In this document: positions 1 through 13,800 of the stretch, in pieces
How the letters are laid out: each line of letters opens with the position of its first letter
Numbering within the stretch: position 1 is the stretch's first letter
Source: Nipponacmea schrenckii
Taxonomy: Eukaryota > Mollusca > Gastropoda > Lottiidae
Direction of reading: 5' to 3'
Assembly (NCBI GenBank): GCA_030562195.1
Contig: CM060203.1
Coordinates: 1,006,208 to 1,070,207, forward strand
DNA: 64,000 nt
The notes under the pieces: generated by a model
Database searches by the model: none
Seen by the model: only the letters and a program-made list of their open reading frames with translations
What the model was told of the DNA's origin: nothing
Position numbers and translations under genes: made by a program

Positions 1-292
1 AATGGACCTTACTCATGTGTCAGCCATCTTCAATCCAGAATGAGGCTCATAGCGAGGCTTACCTCTTCATGTTTACCTCTTCTAGACACCTGATGACACT
101 TTTCATTCTGAAAACTTACTCATATATGATTGATGTAATTCCTCATGTCAAAAGGTTTCATAAGCTGCTTTTCAAGTTTCGTCAAAATATTGTTTAGATT
201 TACTATTACTACTAACTGAGCTACCATGGAATTAAAAAGGTGATAAGGGGTCTGAAGATTTATATTTAAGCAAAATTGAAGCTTAGCCATAC

Positions 293-2805
293 CTTTCATT
301 GCTGCCTATTCCTGGCATAAAACAGGAGGCGGGGCCAAGGTTTAATAAATGATTGGTCTGTTTGATAATTGACAGCCATTCTGGATCTAGTTGTAGTTTG
401 AGAGGAATGTTGTTGTCATGGGGAATATCTATTACCTAGAATAATCATGATTTCAAAATACAAAAGTAAATAAAGTAATAGATTCGCAGGTCTGTTCAAT
501 GAATTCCACATATATTAAATTTAAGGTGCTACTTTATAAAAGCTGTTTTAAAGCTGATTTCAAATCTAAAACATACTTCCTGACAATAATACCAAAGCAA
601 GAACAATAACTCTATTTACCTGTCAACAGGACAATAATACCAAAGCAAGAACAATAACTCTATTTACCTGTCAACAGGACAACAATACCAAAGCAAGAAC
701 AATAACTCTATTTACCTGTAAGAAATTGCGTCGGGGAAGACATTTATCTAACGATAAAAACTTTGTTAACTTTTCTTCTTCATCATTTGCAGTCTGTAAA
801 ATAGAATATTATGAAACTTAAATATTTAATCTGATAGACACATAAATCTTTAGATTGGAACAAATTGTATCTTGATCAGTCTTGGGTAGAGTTTCAAGTA
901 GAACGTACTTTAATCCATGTGAGCTCTAAAGGTTTTCATCTGCTAAATAGGTTGGCACTACAAAAAGTATGAAAATTCTAGTAATTTCAAATTTTTAACC
1001 CCTAACCCATCTATAAAACGTTAAATCACCTTGTGTTGAACAATAGCTGGAAACTTGACATGTAAATGAGCAGCAAACCAATAGTCTGGTTTTAAAACAT
1101 GTAGTAATTCTTCATTAGGTTCACTTCCTAATTTATTCTGTTCTATTTCCTCAGCAAAAAATGATTTCTTGCGTAACAATTCCTTGACGTTACCATAGTT
1201 ATAAATGCCACGAGGCCAGTCATGTGACAGAAAAATATCAATAGGTCTGGTTACCTGGAAACAACAGAGATAACACACATTTCTAAAAACTGTTTTCATA
1301 AGAATCGGCAGTTACTGTAGTAACAGTATCGTGTTTATCATTCAGAAGAATAGAAAGTATAAAGCTTCCTTGATGGACTTATATTTCAAACCACTAAAAT
1401 AGAGTGGAGTCTATTGTGTATAGCCTTTTCAAGTTCCATTCTTACTCTCTTTTACAAGTTTCAAGCCCTAGAATAGCCTAAGATAATGATACATTATTTA
1501 CTCGCTTTTCATTTTCAGTGATACTTCATTTACATTATTGACATCTGAACAAATAACAATAAGATCCTAATTAACAGATCTCAACATGAACAGTTGCTTT
1601 ACTCACCTGTTTAAACCTGAAGACTTCTAAATTCCTAACATGATATACCGAACGTTTTGTACTTTCATTATACGGGGCTCTCTCAAAATGTCCTCTTGTA
1701 TAGTCTTTACCACTATATATACCAGACAAGCCTGCTATCCTTATACCCCCAAACTGGATTATATTGGCATAACCTGCAACCGGCAAATATAGCATTGTTA
1801 TATATGAATTATAACACAAATAATAATAATTTGATATTATCTCTGTTCTGTTTCTAAAGAAATGTACATATAATTTTTGTTATATGTGGATTTTCTAAAC
1901 ATAATTTTAACTTTAAAGAAAATTGATTATAAATTCCTATTAGTTACAATAAAGTAAATTTCCTCATACCCATATAATAGATATTTTTGGCCACCCAGCC
2001 ACCATATGGTAATTCTTGTAGATAATTTGAGGCTTCATGATTCCCACCAATAAATACAGTTAAAACTGGAGCAACTTTTTCTCCACTGTAATATCTGAAA
2101 CAAACAAACACATGACAAAAATTTAATATGCTCTTATGCTGGGTCCTAAATTGAAAATAGATGAACTCATTGAAGATAAACATACAAAAGGATACTATGC
2201 ATTGGATTGGAAACCGGGCTGATAAATCCGAAAGTTATCCAGGTCTTTGCAGCAACTAAACATCTTACTAAGGGAGCCACCAACGCTTCCTATGATTGTA
2301 ATGAAAGAGCTATTTTTTCTGAATTGTTAAAGGATAACAGTCTACAGTTATTTCTTAAAAAAATATAAAGATAAATGTTAAATGAAATGGCCCATATCAC
2401 CCTGTTTTACAGTATTGACTATTAGTGTAGTGTAACACAAGTACTGGTGTACTCCTATAAAATAATTCTATTTCAGGTGTTACAGGTATTACTTGGCATG
2501 CTACCTCAACCAAAAGACTTGATACTATTCTGCAGTAGCCCCATGATGAGTTGATTACTTAGTCTTGTCATATATTAAGTTAGTTTCAGATATAATTATA
2601 ATACTCACTTATAAAAAGTGTTGAGTTTTTGATATTTTTGAGGCACTGCCATACACTGTAAATCACTGGTGTTCCTGACAGCCTGAAAATCTCCACAGAT
2701 CAACAAAATATCAACCTTCATATCATTTCGTTTTTGCAGGTATTCGATAGTTTCGTAGATTTTATCCAGTTCCCCATGGCAACAACCTTCCACTGCAACT
2801 TTCAT
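293..2805 (-). CDS. DBR1: RNA lariat debranching enzyme, 3' end not resolved
   Basis: DBR1 hydrolyses the 2'-5' bond of excised intron lariats; it is a nuclear metallophosphoesterase. Six exons read in one frame on the minus strand: 2805-2609, 2094-1970, 1773-1607, 1254-1030, 793-716, 435-293 (about 311 residues). Phases agree at every junction. Family motifs are visible: [12 protein letters not shown] at the N-terminus, [29 protein letters not shown] and AHLHVKFPA, which supply the metal ligands. The fifth exon carries the usual [17 protein letters not shown] segment. The start is the first Met, as in animal homologues. The human protein has about 544 residues, so the variable C-terminal tail is missing; it either lies beyond position 1 or in exons between 1 and 292 that I could not place in phase. 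The gene is head to head with POLG. The family call is secure; the 3' end is open. Confidence 0.93.
582..716. repeat. Three tandem copies of a 48-bp unit at a DBR1 splice donor
   Basis: Three near-identical 48-bp units lie head to tail, each containing CCAAAGCAAGAACAATAACT. Each unit ends with a copy of the sequence that, on the minus strand, forms the donor of DBR1 exon 5 (CAG|GTAAATAG). The unit next to the exon carries the functional copy; the other two are candidate donors downstream. Confidence 0.9.
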
Positions 2806-4166
2806 ATTGCAGTAATCTGGTTTAAAATATAAAATGAATAACCTCCAGCTTAAATGAAAAAAAAAGCCCTAATAAGCTTATAATAGAGATTCAGAAGTAA
2901 CAAGGTCTGAGTGGTGTCGAATAAGACATGCTTTATGTCCTTTAAAAGTTTGTATGTACTCTGGGAAATTGAAACAAGTTATTAATATTCAACAAGGCAT
3001 TATCATAAGGGAATAAGTTACCATATTATAGGCCTAACCAACTGACAAGAACAAATCACATCACATGTCCCAGAAAGGCAAAAGAAAAGGTAACCAATGT
3101 TTACAATAGGGCTATGTTTTACTGGACTTTGATAAAAGTTAAGAGCCTGTTGCTGTTGCACTAAGAAAACGTTTCCTGAGGGATGTAAAACTCCTCTTTT
3201 CAAATTCTACTTTCAATTTCAGTCTCTATTTTTGTAACAAATAGGTGCATTCCCAGTCTCTCATTTCCATAGAATATGTGCCATTTCAAGATAGAGTAGA
3301 TCAATAAATGTCATCTTGTGTCCACATCATATATATGCTTACACTTACAGATTTATTGAATAATTAAAGGCCCAAAAATTGTTTTTCAAACCATTGCTCT
3401 TTGGTGGTGATGAAAGAGTTATGTCCCTTACAATGGTGTCGTACAAAATAAGAATTTCCATATTATATACTATAGGCTATTTGAAAGTGACTTTTTTCTC
3501 CATATCAAAAAATTTCAAATGCTGCTTTCACAATAATCACGGTTAACAAATAGGGGACGAAAGAAAGCTAGAAATATCTTGGGATATACACGATTATTTC
3601 GGTCCAGCAGAAGCGTACATTTTTCGGAGCCATTTGCAATGGCAATGCTTGACTTCCAAATCTAAAATATTGATTTTGAGCTTTACATACAAATATAACT
3701 TAATTTTAAGTGCCAAGCTTAATTTTTAAAACTATTCAGTCCCGTTAATGTACTCGGTATGTTAAATCTGTCGTTCAACCTTTATTTTAGTTCTAAATGT
3801 TATTTTGAGCGCTTTAAAAAATGGTGTGTCTAATTTGCAAACGGGTAATTTTACTCTCCAATGCGCAATTTCGGATTTAAGTAGATTAATGCTGCTTTCG
3901 TGGAAAATTGTACCCTGTTTAATACCTGAGAATGGAAATTTTGGTTACCGGTACTCAAAGAGATGTTTGTGCTAACATGAAGATCTAGAGTCTTGGGTTC
4001 AATCCCAGCAAAGGCTGATTTTTGCAGTAAAGAACTATTCCAATATTCCAAACCCTAAAACTAACTCTAATATGAATAAGGCATGGCCTTGAATGAGAGC
4101 GCAGACTAGGGCTATTGATAATAATGACAATGAATACGCAAAATAATGTCATTCATTGATAAATTT

Positions 4167-4194
4167 CGACGTCATAAATAGCATGTGACGTCAC
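4167..4194. promoter_or_regulatory. Paired CRE-like elements
   Basis: CGACGTCA at 4167-4174 and a full palindromic TGACGTCA at 4186-4193 lie 19 bp apart, in the divergent DBR1/POLG promoter interval about 700 bp before the POLG start codon. TGACGTCA is the CREB/ATF consensus. Function is inferred from motif and position only. Confidence 0.45.
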
Positions 4195-4530
4195 TAAACG
4201 CCCTGTCAACATAATTTCGACGGTAAGACAACTCTGATATGAGATAAACTTGTTTATGGAAATCCTGCATAGAACATTCAGGAAAAATTAAGATTAAACG
4301 TAAGGTGTTTAAATAGTGTACGAAACATCTATTTTAGTGTTTGTGAAAGAAAAGTAATTTATTTTAAGAATTCCAGAATATTCACTTCGAGACTACCTCG
4401 ATTGACTGCGACCTAGCTGTAAACAAACATGGCAGCCCCCATGGCGGCCATCTTTTTTCTTTTTTTTTTTTTACTACCAGTGGTGCAAAGTTCTTCTGAT
4501 GCATATTCATGTATACATGTTACCATAAGA

Positions 4531-4577
4531 GAGAGCTTCGCTCTCGACGGCTTTGCCGTTGAGAGAGCTGCGCTCTC
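4531..4577. repeat. Three consecutive short hairpins with 3-nt loops
   Basis: GAGAGC-TTC-GCTCTC (4531-4545), ACGGC-TTT-GCCGT (4547-4559) and GAGAGC-TGC-GCTCTC (4563-4577) follow one another almost without gaps. The first and third share the same stem. They lie just upstream of POLG. Confidence 0.85.
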
Positions 4578-4883
4578 CTATTACCCTGAAGACAGCTGCA
4601 CTCTTTTTAGCAAACCGTCTTCATTAGCCCATTAGGAGCAAAAGAGTAGGATGTAAAGTTACATTCATTTCATTTCTATTTAACAAAAATGCAAACAGCA
4701 AGCGTTTTTGACATATGCTACATTTTTTTAACTATATTGCAGAAGTGTAGCCTTGTGCAGAGTGTGGATGACATCCTAGCCTAAATTTGATTTATTTTGT
4801 GGAGAGGAGAGGCATCACTCATCACATTATTTTGTTCTCATAGCCTTCTCTATACCGTATATTTAAGGTTGAAAGCTGTAAAT

Positions 4884-7800
4884 ATGTTGAGAGTATTAAA
4901 ATCACCAACAAGATTTTCCAGCTGGAGCGTAAAACGCTGGTATCATCACACTCAACAAGTGTTATCCTCGTCTAAGCAGCAATCTAGTACTGGGACTCCG
5001 AAGGATGAAGGGTCGAAAATAACACGACGCAATGAGATCAATATTCAAATGCTTCCGAACATTCTTCATAGTAAAATCTTTAAAGATTCTCTGAACTCTC
5101 TCAGTAACAGTGAAATGAAAGATATAGAGGAACATCTGAGTCAGCATGATTTGTGGGACAGGCCTCCAGAAATTCTTAAAGACATTGATTTTTCACTTCC
5201 AAAATTATTCGGTAACAATATTGATGAACATTTTCGAAATATTGCCACAGAGCAGACTGAAGACATCCTAAAAATTGTGCAAGCTTTCCTTAAAAGTAAG
5301 ATGCCTGAAAAACCTAAAACTTGGAATTTTGCTAAAGGATGGACAAAATATGATAAGAATGGGGAAGTAACTCTTGTAGATTATCCTGATGAAGAAATAT
5401 TAGTATTTGATATTGAATGTGTGGTGAAGGAAGGGAGTTTTCCCACCATGGCCACAGCTTTGTCTCCTACTCATTGGTAAGTAAAATGGACACCTTTTTT
5501 TATCATAAGCCAATCTGAATCTATTAGATCTGTAAACCATTTATCCAGGCTGATACACGTTAATCAAACAAATTAGTTTTGGAGTGACGTTACTTTTCTA
5601 ACTTCTGCTTTAGTAAGGGAATATAGTCTTTTCTACCCATCCTCACTGCCTGGAAATTAAACCAGGCCAGTGCTTTCTTGAGAATACTTTTCTCATCTCA
5701 CCCTAACACCACCGTTTATATTGATATTATGTATTCAAATTTCTGTTTGTGTTTAAATGACTCAAATGGCTCTAATGCTTATAAAATTTTATAAAATGAA
5801 TTTGCGTTCGAACCACTCTTTTAGGTACATAGACAATCGTGTATGAATTCACCATTTGTTTATGTTGCAGGTATTCCTGGTGTAGCGAATATCTAATTGA
5901 GAATAAATTCCGATGGTCCATGGAATGCTCACTGAATGATTTGATTCCACTAGAAACTAAGAAAGGTTTGGTCAGTACTAGTAATAAACGTAAAAAGATC
6001 ATCATTGGTCATAATGTAGGCTTTGATAGATCCTTTATTAAGGAACAATATCTTATTCAGGTAAAATTTTTGATTTTCTTGAGGTGTTATGTTTGTTATC
6101 ACTCTTAAGTTCTTTAACCAAGAATGCTCAAATCTTTACATTCGCTTGTTTAGATCAAGCATTCACTGGGTTCTCTTGCCATGAAGGTAGCCGTTTATCG
6201 ACTGACACATAATCAATTTCACATATTTGACTCTTGTGTGTTCATGTAGACTATAACTCAAGGTGTTACTTGCTTTCAATTTAGTCCAATCTTGTACTGA
6301 AGAAACTGGGCCCCCCGCCATGTGTTGGCACTCGATATCCTCTAGTTGAAACTCTGCCACTGGTCTTCATTAGGCCATAAGGTGCAGAAGAGTAGGACAT
6401 ATAACTCATTTTCATTTTAAAACTTTTCAGTTGAAATAATATCATTCATTTCAGAATAAAAATACTTGTTTTTTGGATACTATGTCACTACACATAGCCA
6501 TCTGTGGTTTAACTTCCTTCCAGCGTATATTATTTAACGCTGGGAAAGACAGTGTTAGAAAAGAGGTGCTGGAATTTGAAAAAAAGTTACGTCAAAGCTA
6601 CATGGAACATGTATGTTACTGGCTTATCTATTGTTGTTAGTTTTAGGTACCATTATTATCTTTGTAGACATGCTGAGTCGATCAAGTAGTTTTCAAAATT
6701 AGGTTATCAGCTGAGGAATTTCCCTTGAATAATCTCAAGCTGTAAACCTGTCTCAAGCTAGCGGGGTGTTCTGTTTAAGAATGGTGTATTTGAATGAAAG
6801 TTTTTGTATTTATATACCAGCAATAGTAACGTGTTTGACGTAATTCTAGTAAGCTGGCCTAGTTTTTGTTTAATATAAAATAGTTCTTGGTATCGTTACT
6901 ATGGTAATAGTATGTTAATGTTTGTATATAACGTTGGAAATATAGTTTAATTCTAATCAATCTATTTTGTATTATTAAAGTCAACAGACTGGATGTTAGC
7001 TGGTACTATGAATAGTTTAAATGCAGTTTATCAGTTCCACTGTGAAGACAGCTTACCTCTAGAAAAAGAAAAAAGGAACACATTTGTTGTGGGCTCTATG
7101 TCTGATGTCAGGAACGACTTTCAGGTATGATATCTATTATAATATATGTTAAATGCCAGGGTTGGGTTAGTGCCTAGTGGGTGTAGCATCACGTCAAACC
7201 AAGTACAACCCACCTGACAACTACTTATTGCTCTCTACATGTCACTTGTCTCCAGGCCATCATCGTAGCTGGCTGGTCATCACTTCTCTCTCTCTATGTA
7301 TTTATAATAAACTGTATATAGTACATCAGTAATTATTAGTGGCCTCATAGATCATAACAAGGGGGGGGGGGGCTGATTTTGGTCCTAAAAATATATTATG
7401 TAACTAGTCTGCATATAATATATTAATTTCAGTTTTAAGAATAAACACAGTCGTCCAATACCAACCCTTACCAATACTGTTTTTTTCAAAATTCAATCTG
7501 TCCATTATTTCTTTCAGGAATTGATGAGTTATTGTGCTCAGGATGTTTCTGCTACCTATTCTGTTTTCTCTAAATTATGGCCAGAATTTCTAGAAAGGTA
7601 ATTTTTTAGACTAGCCCTCTTGTCTTTGGAATATTGATTGGTATAAGCCTTCAAAAATCTTAGAGGGATTAATTGTTTATATAAATTCATAAAGGCATAA
7701 ACATTAGAACTAAATAAAGGCCTCAAATGAAATTTTTATGTTTTTTTATTTTAGGCAGTCAAATTCAAATTTATATTTACATTTGGTATGAAACAAAAAA

Positions 7801-10800
7801 TGTTGCCTTTGATTGATCTTGAATTATGCTGTTAGTTTGCTTGTATTTACATGAAATTCAGATCAATGGAAGAAATAATAAAACAAAAGAAGCAAAATCA
7901 TTATTTCTTTTTATTGTTTTATTGAATCTGTGAAGAAGTTACAAGCTTTAATTTTCAAACTGAAAAAAAAAAAAGTGGTACGGTAGTAATAAATCCCTAT
8001 GTGCAGGAATATAGAATTATTCTCCAAAATTTAACTTAGATAAAATCCAGATATACAGTTATGGGATTGAATAAAAAAAACAAAATTTGAAATTGATTGA
8101 CACTTTAAGTAATTTTAAGAATCAGTCCCCAGTTTCTTAAGTTATGTTCATAATAAAAAGGTTGTGTATTTGTTTTTAGATTTCCCCATCCTGTAACTCT
8201 AGCTGGTATGATAGAGATGGGCACAGCTTACCTACCAATTAATGCTAACTGGGAACGCTACATTACACTCTCTAATGCCATGTATGATGAAACACAGGCT
8301 GAATTGAAGAAAATGTTGATAGAGCTGGCTAACGAGACTTGTCAGATGTTAGAAGGAGAAAAGTAAGTATTTTCTAATTAATCCTTCACTTATATATTGA
8401 TTTTATTATTGATTAACTGGTGATGAGATCTTTCATAATGAGATTCGGTTTGTCTACAATAAAATGAGAGGATTAAGTATAATAATTCAACAATAGATAC
8501 ATTGTGAATCTTGAAACTGTTGACACTTCCTGGCCTTCTTTGTTAATATGTAAGGGTGGGACTTAACTAGCATAATTCAAGGCATTATCAATATTTATCA
8601 TGTTATTTTAAACTGTGGACATATTAGTAGTAGCCATTATTCTTGTATCACAGAATATAGCCCTTAACTGAAAGTCTACAAATTATAGTTTTGTATGTAC
8701 AGATTTTGTATCTGTATTTCTAGTGTGAATCACAACTAAATCACTTCATTTACAAACTTTCATGATTTAAGATAAGTAGCTAATTCAGTAAAGGTATTAG
8801 TATGAAATTCATAAAAAAAAACATTGTGCAGATGCAGGCATTACTGCTGCTTTTCAGTTGTTGTCATTTAAATGATATTTTGTTGTAGGTATAAAAATGA
8901 TCCATGGTTGTGGGATCTGGATTGGTCGGTGTCAAACTATAAGTTGAATAAAAAGGGAAGTGAAAAAGATGTGCCTAAAGAAGATTTGTTGGAAATTCGT
9001 GAAACTGATGTTAGTAATAATTATTGTTCTGAGTCATACTGGAGAGGCTCCTGTAATTTCAATATTTGCCATCAAAGCATTTGCCATCAAAGCATCTGTC
9101 ATCAAAGCATTTGCCACAAAACATTTGTTATCACAGCATTTGATTAGCATTTGCCATCAAAGTATTTGTCGTCAAAGCATTTGCCATCAAAGTATTTGCC
9201 ATCAAAGCATCTTGTCATCAAAGTATCTTATCAAAGCATTTGCCATCAAAGCATTTGCCAACGAAGCATATGACATAAAGCATTTGTCATCAAAGCATCT
9301 GTTATCAAAGTATCTGTCATCAAAGCATCTGTCATCAAAGCATTTGCCATCTACATTGGCAATTGGCCATCTACATTTGCCATCAGCATTGTGTACACAT
9401 GAAAAATGAATAAAACCTATTGCTTTTAACACTCCATTAGATTATAACACTAAGTATTTTCTGTTTCTAGGATGAAGAAGAAGTGGAAAGAAAAACGCTC
9501 ATAAATAAAGTTATTTTAACCAAATGTAAAGTACCTAAAAGACCTGTCCGAATGGCTGGCTACCCAGCGTAAGTATTTTTACACCAAAATAATCAGATAT
9601 CAGGACCAATGGGGTTTTCTTATCTCCCCCAGCCCCCACTCACCAAACCTTCACTCAATTTCTCATTTAGGGGATTAAATATTCTCTCCCTTCATCCCAG
9701 GGAGGTGATAATTCTCCATTCATACAATTGACTGGCATCTTTTTAACTTTGTTGCTGCCAGATGGGACAGACACAGACTCTAGCAGGTACCTCATTTATT
9801 CAATTTTTTCTGTCAAATAAAGTAAAATCTGATTATTTCAGCTGGTACAAAGATTTATGTCCAAAACTCAGTGATGAAGACTGGCAGCCTGGCCCTTCAT
9901 TGATCTCCACTCAGATGAGGGTCGTCCCTAAATTACTGCGGTTGACATGGGATGGGTACCCACTCCACTATCATGCTGACCATGGCTGGGGGTACCTGGT
10001 TCCAGGGCATGAGGAATCAGAATTAGAGAAAGAATTGAGGAAGATGAGTCCTACACCTATTGATGAAGTTGAGTTTCCACTGGAGTAAGTTTAACTCTAT
10101 AGTGATCTACTAAGAGTGTATTACTTAATACAAGCATATCTTGCAATTAGTCATGTTATTATTTTACTGGTATTGCAGAAACCACTGACATCTGATTGAA
10201 AATTGGAATACTTCTTTTGAAGCTATCAGTGTCTACAGGCCTACAGATTTAGAAAACCTCACAATCCCTGTAAATATTTATTCTGCAGAAATCTGAAAGA
10301 ATTTGTCATGAAGTCAAAGAGCTCTGAAATACAGAGATATTCAAAAAATAGAAATCTCAAAGAAGTATTGAAGGATGTTGATGTGGATTCCATGGAGCCA
10401 GAAGAGAAGTCCATGCATTGGAGAGCAATGAAAGGGAGTAAACCCATCCCAGATGTAAGTAAATTTTAATACCAATAGTAGCCTGATATTACATTACTTG
10501 TTTATATTTGTTGAGTTCTGATTACTTGTTTAATCTGTTCCTATGAATCCTGTAATCCCTGCCAATCATAAACTTCAACTAACCATCTACTAACCATATC
10601 CAACAAAAATAATATCCATGTTTTCAATTGACTTTAAAATGAATAAATAAAAAACAGAATTATGACATGAAGGTATAGAGCAGTTTGTAATCAGGCTGTG
10701 TTCAAATATGTATCAGACAGATCGTATCTAAATTCATTCCAAAGGTAAGAAGTGGTGTGCATTGTATAATAGGATCCTTAGGTGACTTTAAGGGGTTGAT

Positions 10801-13800
10801 ATCACCTGAAGAGTATGTTATGTTATTTAATACTATATATAAATTATATTGTTTTCATTGTCTTTTAGTTTGTGTTTTCCAAAATGTTACAACAACCCAA
10901 AGGAAACAAACCGTTTGATATTGGTTTACGTGGCTGTATGTTTTATAGAATACCCCACAAGGTACAGTTATAATTTCATTGGAAACTTATTGGACTTGTA
11001 TCTTTTGGTTCCTGGGACAATGCCAATGTCTAAACAAAATACCAAGTTTGTATTCACAACTTTATCGATTAGTACAGCCTTTCAACTTAATAATTTTTAT
11101 ACATTATTTCTAAATAACACTCAATAATACCAACACCAGAGATTAGAAATAATACTATGTAATTAAAATGGATTTTATTATGAAATTAAATAGTAGTAAG
11201 GTGCAGTAGAACATTGTTTATTACAAAAAAATCTATGAATGGTGACTTACGTATTGACAACTATTTCCCGATATTGGTGTTTGTGAAATGCCAACTTAAA
11301 GTCATATTTTTGCCGCAAAAAGGGGGGCACACTATACATGGGTAAATGAATTATCCCTGATTTTGCGGAGGCAAGGAAGGAGTGCGCATTATACATGCTT
11401 GAGCACTATACTCGGAATTATTCAGAATGCTTATGAGAACTTAGTGAGGTATGGATTGAAGAGGTTTTGTTTCTAAAAAATAAATGAAGAAAATCATTTA
11501 TCGCATAATAGCACTGTTCCCCAGTTCATAATACAGGTTCATCAAAACAATATGAACTGGTAAACGTAGGTTAATAACTATTTTCGAGCATGTATTCATG
11601 CACCATAAACAAACAACATGCCAACTCTGGGTGGTAAGGTCTAGAAATCAACCCAAATAACATTACTTTGACCTCAAGTTTCAAGTTAGTAATCACATGA
11701 ACATTGGTACCAAGATATCTTTTTGTTACGCATAAGGACAGTTTGTACAAAGGTGTCAAAAGTCTGATTGAAGTATATAATATGTATAAGATAATGACTC
11801 GAGGTCAAGTGTTTACTTGGATATAGTAAAACCGCGAGAGAGAAGTCGAGCCGTGTAGCCTTTTATCATGATAGTAAAACCCAGCTACATGATAAATGAA
11901 ATAAGTAAAAAATTAATTGAATGCAGAAAGCTATTTATATTTAGAATGGTGTCGAGAATAAAGTGGGGAATCCCCTAGCTAAAGATTATATGAATAGAAT
12001 TGAAGATGGAACATTACAGGCTGCTACAGGAGATCAGGCACAGAGATTACTGTACCTGGGTAAAATTTGTTCTTATTGGAAAAATAACCGGGAAAGAATT
12101 GAGTAAGTAATTTTGTTTTTGATTTAATTCTCTTTCCTCTGTCTTTAAAGGGTGCTATGATTTATAAGCCCCATTAAAAACATTTGAATTTTTGTCTCAT
12201 TTTGTTCAAATGAACCATATTTTACAATTACAGACAACAAATGCCAGTATGGCTGAAAAAATCAGAATTACCAAAAGAAGTTACCAGGTCAGATATTAAA
12301 GTTTTTTAATCTACTGTTTAATGGCTATTTCAAATCCTGCAGAAATTCACTTTTCAGTGACTCTGTAAAATGAAGAAAAATTTAGAACATTGTGGTTTAC
12401 ATGCTCGAGAGTAATCTGGGATGCATGGTATAGATGCCTGTGTATTGAACTGTATATTAATCTCTATGTTCAATATATTACAGTGAAAAGGAATATGACC
12501 CAGACAGTCAATATGGAGCTATAATACCACGCATTGTTACAGCTGGTACCGTGACCAGGAGAGCTGTAGAAAAAACTTGGCTCACAGCTAGTAATGCTTA
12601 CGTAAGTTTAGTTCAGTGAATGCTCTTTTGGGTTGTTATTTACTGAAAGCAGGCATACAATGTTGTGTTGATAGATGTAAAGGATAAGATTTTCATTGTT
12701 TAAGGAAATGTAGTTTGTTTTGTATTCTGTATTAGGAAGATAGAATAGGCAGTGAATTAAAGGCAATGGTTCAGTCGCCACCAGGATATTGTTTTGTAGG
12801 GGCTGATGTAGACTCCCAGGAACTATGGATTGCATCGATTCTAGGTGATGCTTACTTTAAAAAGGTTCATGGTAAGGACTTTAGTTACGTTTTCAAGAAA
12901 GAGTTTATTGGGAATTCCAAAATCTTCTATTCGAAAATTTGCATTTTCCTTATTATATGAAATAATTGATTTCTGCTATTTTATCAGTTAGTCTAAAAGC
13001 ATTTAAGAATGAGGTGTTTAGTATGATTTGAAAATCTGTTTTTATTTGCCTACATTTTACAGTTTTCAATGGATTTGAATAACATTTGGTGTGATCAAAT
13101 AATGTTGGAGTTTCGACCTCCAACAGAAATATACTTTAAAGTTGCTGGGCAACCACTGGTTATTGACCTGGAAAAATATTTTTGAAATCAAGTCCCTGTA
13201 TCTGTAAACAAACAGAATTAACTAGACATTTCTCTTGTAATGCTGATATTGTGAAGCTGAAAGGGGCCCAGGCTTGATTTTTAGGGGTCGTTTTGGGCCA
13301 TTGTTACATTTAAACAGTCCTCAGAAATATTCAAGCTCTGAGAAAATCGCAAAATAGCTTGAAATGTGCCTCAAATAAAAAATTTCACTTTTCATTTTTT
13401 TCCGTGCTGTACGCGGCTGGTCTCCAGTCAGTCTGAAAATTGTGTGTCCTGTTGACAAAGTCTACAATTGAAAAATGCGTAGTCTGTTTATATAGATGAC
13501 CGCTATTGCATGACGGGAAGGATAACTCTTTGATTATCAAGACGAACCGTTTCCAATATGGCGGGATGTTCGTAATTTCTTAAGTCATTATGATTTTTCA
13601 AACACGGATAATTATGGATACACATGGATTTGAAGGCTCAAATTTCAAAGGTAAGCTCTGTAGACTATTTTGATTAGCTAACCAAAAGATTTCTTGTGTT
13701 TGAGGCTGTCGGATGATTGTCCGAAACAAATAAAGCCTGGGCCCCTTTAAGTCAATATGGTAAATGAGTATTACATGTGACTGTTGTTCTATATAATATG

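Larger units (their letters stand above)
2806..4883. other. DBR1-POLG divergent intergenic region
   Basis: About 2 kb separates the two start codons. It holds two CRE-like cores (CGACGTCA 4167-4174 and TGACGTCA 4186-4193), a possible tRNA-like SINE head with a B-box-like motif (GGTTCAATCC, 3996-4005), three short hairpins at 4531-4577 and a SINE tail at about 4615-4680. A short open frame at 4429-4635 beginning MAAPMAA could be a 5' leader uORF of POLG, but it shows no recognisable domain. The rest, 2806-3950, shows nothing I can name. Confidence 0.6.

Noticed and set aside
94..200. Candidate last DBR1 exon reading ILTKLEKQLMKPFDM on the minus strand
   Set aside because: It resembles the expected C-terminal region, but no acceptor gives the required phase after exon 6, and a stop follows soon after.
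3850..4051. 66-residue minus-strand frame
   Set aside because: It covers a tRNA-like B box region of a probable SINE and has no family feature.
4429..4635. 68-residue frame MAAPMAAIFFLFFFLLPVVQ with a signal-peptide look
   Set aside because: The hydrophobic part comes from a poly-T run and the rest covers the triple hairpin and a SINE tail. It has no family feature; at most it is a uORF.
8960..9409. 149-residue frame with AIKAFAIKA repeats
   Set aside because: Minisatellite following POLG exon 7, in a different frame from the exon.
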